Assembly (NCBI RefSeq): GCF_019697375.1
Contig: NZ_JAHCDI010000004.1
Coordinates: 3,149,324-3,213,323 of the forward strand
Direction of reading: 5' to 3'
DNA: 64,000 bases
Source: Micromonospora tarapacensis
GTDB taxonomy: Bacteria > Actinomycetota > Actinomycetes > Mycobacteriales > Micromonosporaceae
Under the pieces are notes generated by a model, which did no database searches, was not told the DNA's origin, and saw only the letters and a program-made list of their open reading frames with translations. This document shows positions 44,650 to 53,420 of the stretch, piece after piece (position 1 is the first letter of the stretch; each line of letters begins with the position of its first letter). The position numbers were made by a program, and so were the translations under genes.

Positions 44650-46431
44650 TCAGTCGGCCGGGAGGCGCGCCTGGACCCGGGTACCTTCGCCGAACCTGCT
44701 GTACACGCTGAACCGGCCGCCGACCGCCTCCACCCGGTCGGACAGTCCGCGTAACCCCGAGCCCTCGGGGTCAGCGCCGCCCACGCCGTCATCGTCGACG
44801 GTCAGCAGTACCTCGCCGTCGCTCGTCTCCACCCGCACCTGGATCTGCTGGGCCTGGGCATGCTTGGCCGCGTTGGTGATGGCCTCGCACGCCACGTAGT
44901 ACAGGGTCTCTTCGATCGGCTGAGGCAGTCGGCGGTCCGACATGCTGACCACCTTCACCGGTACCGGCGCGGTCTCGCTCAGCGACTCGAGCGCGGCGGC
45001 CAGCCCGGCGCTGGTGAGCACGGCCGGGTGGATGCCGCGAGCGATGTCGCGCAGCTCGTCCAGCGCCCGCGTGACCTCGGTGACGGCCTCCCTCACGGTG
45101 CTGCCCACGACAGTGGCGGGCTCACCCCTGGCCAACTGCGTCTGAGCCAGCGCCAGCACCGTCACGAGGTTCACCAGCCGCTGCTGGGCGCCGTCGTGCA
45201 GGTCGCGCTCGATCTGTCGACGACCGGCGGCAGCCGCTTCCACGATCCGCGCCCGGGACCGCACCACTTCGCGCAGCTGCGTCTGGAGGTCGGCATGCAG
45301 CCGTTCGTTCTCGATCGACAGCCGGGCGGTGGCCAGCGCGGCCCGCACGAGCGCCGGCTCCGCGCGGAGCCACGGGTCATGCACGACAACTGCGATCGGG
45401 CCGTCCTCGGACTCGAGTACGGTCGCCCGCCCACTGTCGCTCCAACCCATCGGTGACACGTCTCGCCCGTCGACATCTACGTAGGCCTGCCGGTCGGGCA
45501 GCCAGTAGTACAGCCGCAGACCGGGCTCGCGCAGCGCTGTGGTGAGAGCCCGCTGCACCCCGCCGGTCGTGACCGGGCCGGCGAGGGCAACCGCAAGATC
45601 AGCGATCGCGGCTCGGTCCCAACGTGTCCGTGCCATCCCGAACAGCAGGCCCAGCGGCCAACAGCCCAGCCCGACGATCACGATGGACACGGCGACCGTC
45701 CCGCGCCGATCCCCGCCGGAGCGGTCGACAAGGGCGTCCAGGTTCGCCACACCGAACATGATCGGCGCGAAGACTGCCCCGACGAACGCCGGCGCGACCG
45801 CCCGTCGGCGCCACGGCGGGCCCTGGCGCCACTGCACGATGACGGTGGCGACGATGAGGGCGATGACGGGCACCGTCAAGGCGGTGAGCAAGGAGTGCGC
45901 CAGCGATCGGCCCGGGAAGTCCGCAGTGACCAGCAGGAGGCTCGGCGGGCAGTCGCATCCGGCGTCGGCAGGGCTGACCAGCATCTCCGTACCGACGATG
46001 ACGACGGGCACGGCGACGGTCGAGACCGTCGCCGTCAGCCGCTGCAGTCGCCCGGTGACCGATCCGTCGGGAAAGCTCACCAACAGTCGCACGTACGTCA
46101 ACAGGAAGAGCGCCGGTGCCAGGTTGCCCAGTGTGTAGATCAGCGGCTGATCGATGCCGCTGAGTCCCAGCAGCGGCCAGGAGAGCCCGCATCCGACGGC
46201 GAGCCTTCCGATCGGATTGCCGGGGTCGCGAGTGGCCACGGCGAGCCCGGCGGCGACGAAGGCCCAGCCCGTGGTCAGCAGCGCGAGGACCGCCACCAAC
46301 CGCGACAGGTGGGTTCCTGCGGCGTTACTCCAGACCGGTTCCCGGACCAGCCGGTCGCTGGCCAGCGCCCAGGCGTAGAAAGCCGTCTCGACGCCCGCCG
46401 CGGCGAGCACGACCTGTCGAACACGGCTCAC
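44650..46431 (-). CDS. Membrane sensor histidine kinase (HisKA_3 type)
   Basis: 593 residues. The N-terminal ~270 residues have about eight TM segments. A GAF-like middle and a coiled-coil precede the HisKA_3 dimerisation region with phospho-His in RDLHDGAQQRLVNLV. The HATPase domain has EAITNAAKHAQA (N box), VDDDGVGGA and GSGLRGLSDRV (G box). Such kinases pair with NarL-type regulators; none is adjacent, and the nearest is at 36.3 kb across the dpg operon. It is convergent with dpgD. GGTTAACCCTA lies ~158 bp upstream. Confidence 0.9.
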   Translation of the reverse strand: MSRVRQVVLAAAGVETAFYAWALASDRLVREPVWSNAAGTHLSRLVAVLALLTTGWAFVAAGLAVATRDPGNPIGRLAVGCGLSWPLLGLSGIDQPLIYTLGNLAPALFLLTYVRLLVSFPDGSVTGRLQRLTATVSTVAVPVVIVGTEMLVSPADAGCDCPPSLLLVTADFPGRSLAHSLLTALTVPVIALIVATVIVQWRQGPPWRRRAVAPAFVGAVFAPIMFGVANLDALVDRSGGDRRGTVAVSIVIVGLGCWPLGLLFGMARTRWDRAAIADLAVALAGPVTTGGVQRALTTALREPGLRLYYWLPDRQAYVDVDGRDVSPMGWSDSGRATVLESEDGPIAVVVHDPWLRAEPALVRAALATARLSIENERLHADLQTQLREVVRSRARIVEAAAAGRRQIERDLHDGAQQRLVNLVTVLALAQTQLARGEPATVVGSTVREAVTEVTRALDELRDIARGIHPAVLTSAGLAAALESLSETAPVPVKVVSMSDRRLPQPIEETLYYVACEAITNAAKHAQAQQIQVRVETSDGEVLLTVDDDGVGGADPEGSGLRGLSDRVEAVGGRFSVYSRFGEGTRVQARLPAD

Positions 46432-46586
46432 CCGTCGTACCTCCGCAGCTCCGCACCGTCATCACCACATGGTCGCAGGTGTAATGGTCACACCGAAGCT
46501 CTCCCCGTTGAGCCGGCGCGGGTCGCTGATCTGCCGGGCACCGGTCGGCGAGATCGGCCGTCGCCGAGCGAGATCGCGGCACCAGC

Positions 46587-46598
46587 AGGGTTAACCCT
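46587..46598. promoter_or_regulatory. AGGGTTAACCCT palindrome upstream of the histidine kinase
   Basis: AGGGTTAACCCT is a perfect 12-bp palindrome 156 bp upstream of the histidine-kinase start. It contains the same GGTTAACCCTA (46589-46599) found upstream of the orphan response regulator. A second inverted repeat, CGAAC-GGGG-GTTCG at 46603-46616, lies just beyond. Confidence 0.55.
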
Positions 46599-46676
46599 AG
46601 GTCCGAACGGGGGTTCGCCCTGGAGACACCGACCGCGCGGGACCCTAAGGTCCAGTTGTGGAGTGTGATGCAGCAT

Positions 46677-46993
46677 GACCAGAGAGGGCCATGTCTACCG
46701 TCGGCCTTTCCGACACGCCGTCGCCAGCTGATCGAAGACGGCGCTCGGCTTCGGCACGCTGGGCCAGACGTCTCCGCAGAGCCGACCCGTTCGGCAGTAC
46801 CGGCCCCGCCCTGACCCCGCACCCGCGGGCGCTTTCGGCCTGTGGCTACCACCCGCCGTGACATCCTCCCGGCCGCCCACCCTCGGGCGGTCGGTGACCG
46901 TGCCTGAGCCGATCTCCATGGTTCGCCAGTCGGGCGGGAACGGGCGAAAGCGCTCGCACAACAGCTGTCCGGATCACAGACCAGAGAGGGCCA
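46677..46993 (+). repeat. Direct repeat with upstream small ORF before the exporter gene
   Basis: GACCAGAGAGGGCCA occurs at 46677-46691 and again at 46979-46993. The first copy is directly joined to an ATG (46691) of a 56-codon ORF ending at 46861, starting MSTVGLSDTPSPADRR. The second copy is 8 bp before the ATG of the MMPL exporter. Thus the same leader precedes both. The small ORF has no recognised family and may be an old duplicated start region or a leader peptide. Confidence 0.5.
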
Positions 46994-47001
46994 AGGGCCG
47001 C

Positions 47002-49311
47002 ATGGGTCTCATCGCCAACCTCGTCCTGCGGTACAAGACGCTTGTCATCCTCGTCTGGGTGGCAATCGCGGCCAGCGGTGTCTACTCGAGCACCGCGCTC
47101 GCGGACCGGATGACCGACGGGCTCCCGCTACCGGGTAGCGAAGCCTATGAGGCCAACGTCGCCATCGCCGAATGGTTCGGCACCGGAGGGCCTCAGACGA
47201 CTCCGCTGGTGCCGGTCGTTCGACTGCCGGCCGACTCGACCGTGGACGATCCGGCAACCGCCACGGCGCTCACGACCGCCTTCGACACGCTCACCCCGGA
47301 GGCGCTGGTCGCCGCCGTGGCCGACGAGGGACCGTCGCCCGAGGAGCCGGTCGTGCGGGCGGCGTCCTTCTTCAACACCGGCGACCGTGGCTTCGTCTCC
47401 GCGGACGGTCGCACCACGTTCGGCATTATCTATCCCCCGGCCAGTGGAGTCACCGCGCCGGGCGCCGGGCCAGACTACGCTCAAGCCGTCACCTCGCTGA
47501 TGATCCCCGCGCTACCGGCCGGTGCCACGCTGGAGGTGACCGGGCTCAACGCGTTGCAGCGCGAGCAGGAGGCCGGTGGCGGCGACCATGCCCAGAGCGA
47601 CAACCGGGCACTGCAGGAGGCCCTGTTCGCGGCGACCGGCGCGCTGATCGTGCTGCTGTTCGTGTTCGCGTCCCTGCTGGCTCTCGTGCCGCTCTTCGTG
47701 GCCGCCGTGTCGATCCTTGCCACGTACCTGGCCGTGCTGGGCCTGACCTACGTGACCGACATCGACAACAACATCGAGGCGATCGTGGTGCTGATCGGGC
47801 TCGGCGTCGCCATCGACTACTCGCTGCTGCTGGTCACCCGTTGGCGGGAGGAGATCGGCGACGGCCACACCGGCGACGAGGCGGTTCGCCGAGCGCTGAC
47901 GACGGCCGGCCGGGCCGTGGTGGTCAGCGGCGGCACGGTCGCGCTCGGCCTGGCCTCCCTCGCCCTGCTGCCGGTACCGATCCTGCGCAGCGTCGGGTAC
48001 GCGGGCCTGCTGATTCCGATCGCCAGCGTAGCCGTGACGATCACACTTCTCCCGGTGATACTCGCGACGATCGGCCGGCGGGTCGACTGGCCGCGTATTC
48101 GCCGTCGGACCCGCGCTTCCCGTGGTTGGACCGGGTGGGCCCGGGGCGTCCTGCGCGTCCGCTGGGCCGCGTTCATCGCCGGCCTCGCGATCCTCGGCAC
48201 GCTGTGCTTCTTCGCCCTCGACCTGCGAGTCGGCGAGCCCAGTGCGTCGGCGTACAGTACCGGCGGACCCGCCGAGAGTGGCCTGAAGGCGTTGACCGAC
48301 GCAGGGCTGCCGACCGGCCCGCTGACCCCGATCGACATCCTGGTCCCGGCCGGCACCTCACCCGAGACGGTCACCGAACGCCTCGCCTCGGTGCCGGGCC
48401 TTCAAGCGGTCGCAGCCCCCGGTGGTTCGGGCTGGGTCGCCGGCGACGGCGCGACGATGGTCACCGCCCTGCCCGTTCACGAGGCGAGCAGCGGAGAGGC
48501 CCGGGACATCACCGAGGCGGTGCGCGAGGCTCTCCAGGGTCTGGCCCGGGTCGGCGGCGTCGGCGCGCAGGACCTGGATTTCATCGACACCATCTACGGC
48601 AACATGCCGCTGATGCTCACGGTGCTCCTGCTCGTGACGTTCGTGCTCCTGGCCAGGTCGTTCCGGTCCCTGGCGCTGGCGTTGAAGGCGGTCGTGCTCA
48701 ACGTCGTATCGATCGGCGCCGCCTACGGCGTGGTGGTGCTGATCTGGCAGGACGGGTACGGCTCACGGCTGCTGTTCGACGCCCCGGCGACCGGCTCGAT
48801 CGATCTGTTGACCCCGCTGATCGTGTTCGCTTTCCTCTACGGCTTGTCGATGGACTACGAGGTGTTCATCCTCTCCCGCATTCGCGAGGAGTACGACAAG
48901 ACGGGCTCCACCTACCAGGCCGTTGTCAACGGCCTCGGTCACACGGGCATGCTGGTCACCTCGGCGGCGCTCATCCTGTTCTTCGCGTTCGCCGGGCTCG
49001 GCCGTATCCCGATCACTCTCGTTCAGGTGCTGGCCACCGGCCTCGGTGTCGGTATCCTGCTCGACGCCACCGTGGTACGCGCACTGCTGGTTCCCGCGAC
49101 GGTCTCGCTCTTCGGTCGCTGGAACTGGTGGCTGCCGGCCTGGGCCGCCAAGGCGCTGTTCGTGGCGCCGTCGCCAGCGGTTCGGGAGCCCAGCGGCAGA
49201 CACCAGGCCCAGCGCGTAGCGGAGCCGGCGGCGACCGGTGCCGGGGCGGCGGCAGAGCCGGTCGCGCCGGCCGACCGTGACGTCACCAGGGATCCCCGGG
49301 CGGCGCCGTGA
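47002..49311 (+). CDS. MMPL/RND-family exporter
   Basis: 769 residues, a normal length for actinobacterial MMPL transporters, with 11-12 TM helices in two halves: 1 + 5 TM (GADHAQSD..., GLGVAIDYSLLLVTRWREE) and again (YGLSMDYEVFILSRIREEYD). The GxxxDY(S/E) motifs that carry the proton-relay Asp-Tyr pairs are intact. It is likely to export the polyketide product or an intermediate and give self-resistance. ATG 47002 is chosen from the conserved start GLIANLVLRYK; upstream in-frame codons look non-coding. Convergent with the 3-hydroxyacyl-CoA dehydrogenase gene, 7 bp between stops. Confidence 0.9.
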   Translation: MGLIANLVLRYKTLVILVWVAIAASGVYSSTALADRMTDGLPLPGSEAYEANVAIAEWFGTGGPQTTPLVPVVRLPADSTVDDPATATALTTAFDTLTPEALVAAVADEGPSPEEPVVRAASFFNTGDRGFVSADGRTTFGIIYPPASGVTAPGAGPDYAQAVTSLMIPALPAGATLEVTGLNALQREQEAGGGDHAQSDNRALQEALFAATGALIVLLFVFASLLALVPLFVAAVSILATYLAVLGLTYVTDIDNNIEAIVVLIGLGVAIDYSLLLVTRWREEIGDGHTGDEAVRRALTTAGRAVVVSGGTVALGLASLALLPVPILRSVGYAGLLIPIASVAVTITLLPVILATIGRRVDWPRIRRRTRASRGWTGWARGVLRVRWAAFIAGLAILGTLCFFALDLRVGEPSASAYSTGGPAESGLKALTDAGLPTGPLTPIDILVPAGTSPETVTERLASVPGLQAVAAPGGSGWVAGDGATMVTALPVHEASSGEARDITEAVREALQGLARVGGVGAQDLDFIDTIYGNMPLMLTVLLLVTFVLLARSFRSLALALKAVVLNVVSIGAAYGVVVLIWQDGYGSRLLFDAPATGSIDLLTPLIVFAFLYGLSMDYEVFILSRIREEYDKTGSTYQAVVNGLGHTGMLVTSAALILFFAFAGLGRIPITLVQVLATGLGVGILLDATVVRALLVPATVSLFGRWNWWLPAWAAKALFVAPSPAVREPSGRHQAQRVAEPAATGAGAAAEPVAPADRDVTRDPRAAP

Positions 49312-49318
49312 CGGCGGT

Positions 49319-50365
49319 TCAGCCGTAGGAGTGGAATCCGAGTCCATTCTTGCGACCGAGCCGGCCGCCGGCGACCAGTTCACCGAGCATTGTCGCGGCG
49401 TCGAGCGCCTGGCCCGGGTAGGCGAGATGCAACGTCTGCTGAATGGCGAGGGACACGTCGAGTCCGACCACGTCCAGCAGCGCGAACGGCCCCATCGGGA
49501 AGCCGTACCGGTGGGTGACGGCGTCATCGATGTCCTTGGCGGTGGTGCCGCCACCTTCCAGAAGCCGAATCGCGCTGTTGAGGTAGGGAAACAGCAGGTA
49601 GTTCACGATGAAGCCGGGCCGGTCGTCGCAGACGACCGGCGTCTTGCCCAGTTGTCCGCACACGGCGGCGGCCGTTGCCAGAACGCCCGGCGGCGTCTTC
49701 GCCGTGCGGATCAGCTCAACGAGTCGCATCATCGGCGCCGGGTTGAAGAAGTGCATTCCCACGACCTCCTCGGGCCGGTCGGTCGCGGCTGCGCAGGCCG
49801 CGACCGACAGGCTGGACGTGGTGGTGGCGAGGACGGCGCCGGGGCGACAGATCCAGTCCAGTTCGCGGAAGACCTTGTCCTTGACAGCAGGGTCCTCCGC
49901 GACCGCCTCGACCACCAGGTCGCAGGGGGCGAGAGCGGTCCGGTCGGCGCCTGTGACGAGACGGCCCATGGTATCGGCGGCGGCAGCGGCGGTGAGCCGG
50001 CAGCGACCGACGGCCTTGTCGAGCCGTCGCGCAATTCGGGCCGATGCGGCTCTGGCCCGCTCGGGGTCGCGGGAGACGAGTACGGTGGCGTACCCGGCTC
50101 TGGCGGCCACTTCGGCGATGCCCGTCGCCATGGTGCCGGATCCGAGCACGCCGATGCGGTGAACGGTACGCGCACCTGCGGCGTCCAGGGGTGGCGGTGG
50201 CGCGAGGGCTTCCGATGAGACGCCGAGCATCTCGAAGGGGCCCGCCGGGAGGCCACAACCGAGGCGCATCGCCAGGTCGATGTCCGCCCTGCTCGCATAG
50301 CCGACGGCGTGCAACGCCATCGCCCGGTCGAGGTACTCCTGGATCAGGGCGTCGACGCCGGTCAC
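49319..50365 (-). CDS. 3-Hydroxyacyl-CoA (3-hydroxybutyryl-CoA) dehydrogenase with extra N-terminal half-domain
   Basis: 348 residues. The Rossmann motif IGVLGSGTMATGIAEVAARAG starts near residue 70. The catalytic region has VEAVAEDPAVK, MHFFNPAPMMRLVE, and the C-terminal 3HCDH domain is complete (DRPGFIVNYLLFPYLNSAIRL). Residues 1-47 (DALIQEYLDRAMALHAVGYASRADIDLAMRLG) look like a second copy of part of that C-terminal domain. GTG 50363-50365 overlaps the CCR stop (GTGA). With CCR it should feed ethylmalonyl-CoA supply from acetoacetyl-CoA. Confidence 0.88.
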   Translation of the reverse strand: MTGVDALIQEYLDRAMALHAVGYASRADIDLAMRLGCGLPAGPFEMLGVSSEALAPPPPLDAAGARTVHRIGVLGSGTMATGIAEVAARAGYATVLVSRDPERARAASARIARRLDKAVGRCRLTAAAAADTMGRLVTGADRTALAPCDLVVEAVAEDPAVKDKVFRELDWICRPGAVLATTTSSLSVAACAAATDRPEEVVGMHFFNPAPMMRLVELIRTAKTPPGVLATAAAVCGQLGKTPVVCDDRPGFIVNYLLFPYLNSAIRLLEGGGTTAKDIDDAVTHRYGFPMGPFALLDVVGLDVSLAIQQTLHLAYPGQALDAATMLGELVAGGRLGRKNGLGFHSYG

Positions 50366-51702
50366 GCCGACCGCGCCCGGAAGTAGCCGAGCTGCGGCAG
50401 CAGCCGCTCCCGCAGCTCGGTGTCGGTGACGCCCAGGCCCTCCTGGGGGGCGAGGCAGAGCACGCCGACCTTGCCGCTGTGCTCGTTGCGGTGCACGTCC
50501 CGCGCCGCCTGCCCGGTCTCGGTCAACGGATAGACGACCGAGAGAGTGGGGTGGATGACGCCACGCGTGATCAGCCGGTTGGCCTCCCACGCCTCGCGAT
50601 AGTTGGCGAAGTGGCTGCCCACGATGCGCTTCAGGTGCATCCAGAGGTACCGGTTGTCGTAGTGATGGTCGTAGCCGGTCGAGGATGCGCAGGTCACCAC
50701 GGTGCCACCACGGCGGGCCACGAAAACGCTCACCCCGAACGTGTCGCGGCCCGGATGCTCGAAGACGATGTCTGGATCGTCGCCGCCGGTCAGGTCGCGC
50801 ACCCGTTTACCGAACCGCTTCCACTCCCCCGCATCGGGCCTGTCCCCGTCCCAGAACCGGAAGTCCTCGGCGCGCCGGTCGATGACCGCCTCCGCGCCGC
50901 ATGCGAGAGCCAGCTCGGCCTTGTCCGTACTGGAGACCACTGCCACAACCCGGCCACCGCCGTTACGCACCAGCTGCGTCGCGTACGAACCGAGACCGCC
51001 GGCCCCGCCCCAGACCAGCACCACGTCACCCTGCTTCATCCGCGCTCCGTTGGGCGACACCAACTGTCGGTACGCGGTGGAGTTGACGAGGCTGGAACAG
51101 GCCGCTTCCTCCCACGTCAGATGCCCCGCCTTCGGCATCAGCTGGTTCGCCCTCACCAGGGCCAGCTCGGCGAGGCCACCGAAGTTCGTCTCATATCCCC
51201 AGATGCGCTGTCCGGGATCGAGCATGGTGTCGTCGTGCCCGTCCGGGGACTCCAGGTCCACCGACAGGCAGTGGGCGACGACGTGGTCGCCGGGCTTCCA
51301 GCGGTTCACCCCGGCTCCCACGCGCAGCACCACGCCCGAGGCGTCTGATCCGAGTACGTGATACGGCAGATCGTGGCGGGCGCCGGAGGGTCCTGACCGG
51401 CCGTACCTCTTGAGGAAGCTGAACGTCGGCAACGGTTCGAAGATCGCGCTCCATACGGTGTTGTAGTTGATCGCGCTGGCCATCACCGCGAGCAGCACCT
51501 CGCCCGGGCCCGGCTCCGGCGTGGGCACCTCCCGCACGTGCAGGGACTTCGAAGGATCCTTGTCCGCGCCGGCCAAGCCCTCGAACATCATGGATTCCTC
51601 GGCCAGTACGACCACGCCTCGGTAGCTCTCGGGCAGCGGCAGCGCCGTGATATCGGCGGGAGTGGCCACCTCGGACAGCACAGCTTCGATGAGGTCTCGC
51701 AT
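50362..51702 (-). CDS. ccr: Crotonyl-CoA carboxylase/reductase
   Basis: 446 residues, as expected for CCR. Key segments: SAINYNTVWSAIFEP (CO2-binding Asn), GLGSDASGVVLRVG, WGYETNFGGLAELALV, GGAGGLGSYATQLVRNGG (NADPH) and FEHPGRDTFGVSVFVA with the conserved His. It makes ethylmalonyl-CoA from crotonyl-CoA, CO2 and NADPH. ATG 51700-51702 is preceded by GAGGAG. The presence of a cluster-borne CCR next to a 3-hydroxyacyl-CoA dehydrogenase strongly suggests an ethylmalonyl (or related) extender for the PKS. Confidence 0.93.
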   Translation of the reverse strand: MRDLIEAVLSEVATPADITALPLPESYRGVVVLAEESMMFEGLAGADKDPSKSLHVREVPTPEPGPGEVLLAVMASAINYNTVWSAIFEPLPTFSFLKRYGRSGPSGARHDLPYHVLGSDASGVVLRVGAGVNRWKPGDHVVAHCLSVDLESPDGHDDTMLDPGQRIWGYETNFGGLAELALVRANQLMPKAGHLTWEEAACSSLVNSTAYRQLVSPNGARMKQGDVVLVWGGAGGLGSYATQLVRNGGGRVVAVVSSTDKAELALACGAEAVIDRRAEDFRFWDGDRPDAGEWKRFGKRVRDLTGGDDPDIVFEHPGRDTFGVSVFVARRGGTVVTCASSTGYDHHYDNRYLWMHLKRIVGSHFANYREAWEANRLITRGVIHPTLSVVYPLTETGQAARDVHRNEHSGKVGVLCLAPQEGLGVTDTELRERLLPQLGYFRARSA

Positions 51703-51775
51703 CACAGCTCCTCGGGGATGGGGCCGCCGACCAGCCGCAGGCGGCGGGTCGGCGGCCGTGCCCGTAGGCCGGCAA

Positions 51776-52744
51776 TCAGGGGATGATGACCATCCGGCGG
51801 CCTGGGGTGTCGGAATGCCAGGACTTCTCGATGTCGGCCAACGGCACTCGGTCGACGTCCACCCGCAGCTCACCCGCGGCAGTGCGCTGCATGAGCTGCT
51901 TCTGGAAGTCGTTCATCGATTCGACGGTCTCGGCCACTGTGCCCATCGCAGACGCGTTGAGGATCGACACGCCGCCGCGGCGCAGGGTGTCGGCGTGCAG
52001 GCCGGACACCTGCTCCCCGGCGCTACTGCCGAGTTGGACGTATCGGATGCTGCCGCGTGGGATGAACGTTCGTGGAATGGACCCGAGCAAGACCTCCGCC
52101 GGATGTCCCCAGAGAAAGTCGAGGATCACGTCGTAGCCGTCGCCCATCTGCTCCAGGAACGACGCGCTGAGCTTGTCGTCGGGTTGGTCGAGCTGGATGG
52201 TGGCGTCGGCGCCGAGTTCCGGCAGGCTCTCCAGGATCTCCGGATTGCGCCCGGCGGCCACGACGCGTCCGGCGCCGAACATCTTCTTCGCGGCCTGGAT
52301 GGCCAGCTTCCCGGCGAAGCCGGTGGCGCCGAGGATGAGCACCGACTCGCCCTCGACCAGCTTGCCGACCCACGACAGCGAGAAGCAGGTGGTGACGCCG
52401 GGATTGAGTAACGCCGCGGCGGTCGCGTCGTCGAGCTCGCCCGGCACCGGGACGCACCTCTCACGCCGGGTCACCGACAGCTGCGCGAGGGTGCCGTAGG
52501 GCTCGCGCGGGTAGTAGAAGACGACCCGGGATCCGTCGTCGAGGTAGCCGAGGCCCTCCAGCCCGCAGACGTAGGGAACGGATCGACCACCGCCGTACAA
52601 CGGGTTGTCCACGGCGATGCGGAGGTGCCGTGGAAGAGCCGCCGCGGCGACCTTCACCAGCAGTTCGTCATCCTGCGGCTCGGGATCGGGGAACTGCTGG
52701 AACCGGGGAGGTTGTCCCTGGGTGTGCATGACAGCGGCGTCCAT
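51776..52744 (-). CDS. MDR-superfamily NAD(P)H oxidoreductase
   Basis: 322 residues from ATG 52742-52744 (AAAGGAGTGGCG upstream). It is a GroES-like start plus Rossmann domain: SVLILGATGFAGKLAIQAAKKMFGA binds NAD(P)H. The zinc-ligand Cys/His of alcohol dehydrogenases are not seen, so it is of the quinone-oxidoreductase/enoyl-reductase type. It may reduce a quinone or enone of the polyketide formed after aromatic hydroxylation. It stands 40 bp after the methyltransferase and 73 bp before ccr in the same operon. Confidence 0.82.
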   Translation of the reverse strand: MDAAVMHTQGQPPRFQQFPDPEPQDDELLVKVAAAALPRHLRIAVDNPLYGGGRSVPYVCGLEGLGYLDDGSRVVFYYPREPYGTLAQLSVTRRERCVPVPGELDDATAAALLNPGVTTCFSLSWVGKLVEGESVLILGATGFAGKLAIQAAKKMFGAGRVVAAGRNPEILESLPELGADATIQLDQPDDKLSASFLEQMGDGYDVILDFLWGHPAEVLLGSIPRTFIPRGSIRYVQLGSSAGEQVSGLHADTLRRGGVSILNASAMGTVAETVESMNDFQKQLMQRTAAGELRVDVDRVPLADIEKSWHSDTPGRRMVIIP

Positions 52745-52784
52745 CGCCACTCCTTTCGTTGGGGTGTCAGGCTTGGTACAGACG

Positions 52785-53420
52785 TCAGGCCCGGCGCGTG
52801 AGCACACCGTGGATGTACGGCAACGGACCCAACCGGTACAGCAACCGCCAGCCGTCGACGGTCAGCCCCGCCTGCGTCATCACCGGTTCGAGTTCGCTCG
52901 GACGGAGCACCCGGTCGCGGCTACGCAGCAAGGTGAAGGTGGGACGCAGCCAGCCGATCGCGAAGTGGTCGGCGAGGCCGAACCTCGCGCCCGGACGCAG
53001 CACCCGGCTCACCTCGGACAGGCCTTCGGTACGGCTGCGCCAGTGGTGGAAGCAGAGCGTGCTCACCACGAGATCGAAATGGCCATCGTCGTAGGGAAGT
53101 TCCTCGGCAGTGCCCTGGACGTAGGTGATTCCAAAGTCCTCGGCGGTGCGCCGGCGAGCTTCGGCCACCATGCCGGGTGCCGGGTCGACGCCGAACAACT
53201 CCGCGCTCGGGAAAAGCCAGGCGATCCGGCGCAGCATCGCGCCGGTGCCGCAGCCCACGTCGAGAATCCGCTTCGGCGGCTCAGCGTTGGACCCGGCGAT
53301 CCAGTCCAGCAGACCCAGGTGCACGGTGCTGCGGACGCTCTGGATCCGCATGTCCTCGTACCCACCGGCCAATCGGTCGTAGATGCCGACGTCACGGCCG
53401 TATCGATGATCGCTCCGCAT
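52785..53420 (-). CDS. SAM-dependent methyltransferase (class I)
   Basis: 211 residues. Motif I ILDVGCGTGAMLRRIA, then AELFGVDPAPGM, FDLVVSTLCFHHW and LGLADHFAI-type downstream strands fit the UbiE/small-molecule methyltransferase fold. ATG 53418-53420 overlaps the stop of the flavin monooxygenase gene by one base (TAATG), with AAGGAGCGG upstream. The longer ORF start at 53684 lies inside that gene and is rejected. It probably methylates a phenol, hydroquinone or hydroxyl of the polyketide. Confidence 0.88.
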   Translation of the reverse strand: MRSDHRYGRDVGIYDRLAGGYEDMRIQSVRSTVHLGLLDWIAGSNAEPPKRILDVGCGTGAMLRRIAWLFPSAELFGVDPAPGMVAEARRRTAEDFGITYVQGTAEELPYDDGHFDLVVSTLCFHHWRSRTEGLSEVSRVLRPGARFGLADHFAIGWLRPTFTLLRSRDRVLRPSELEPVMTQAGLTVDGWRLLYRLGPLPYIHGVLTRRA

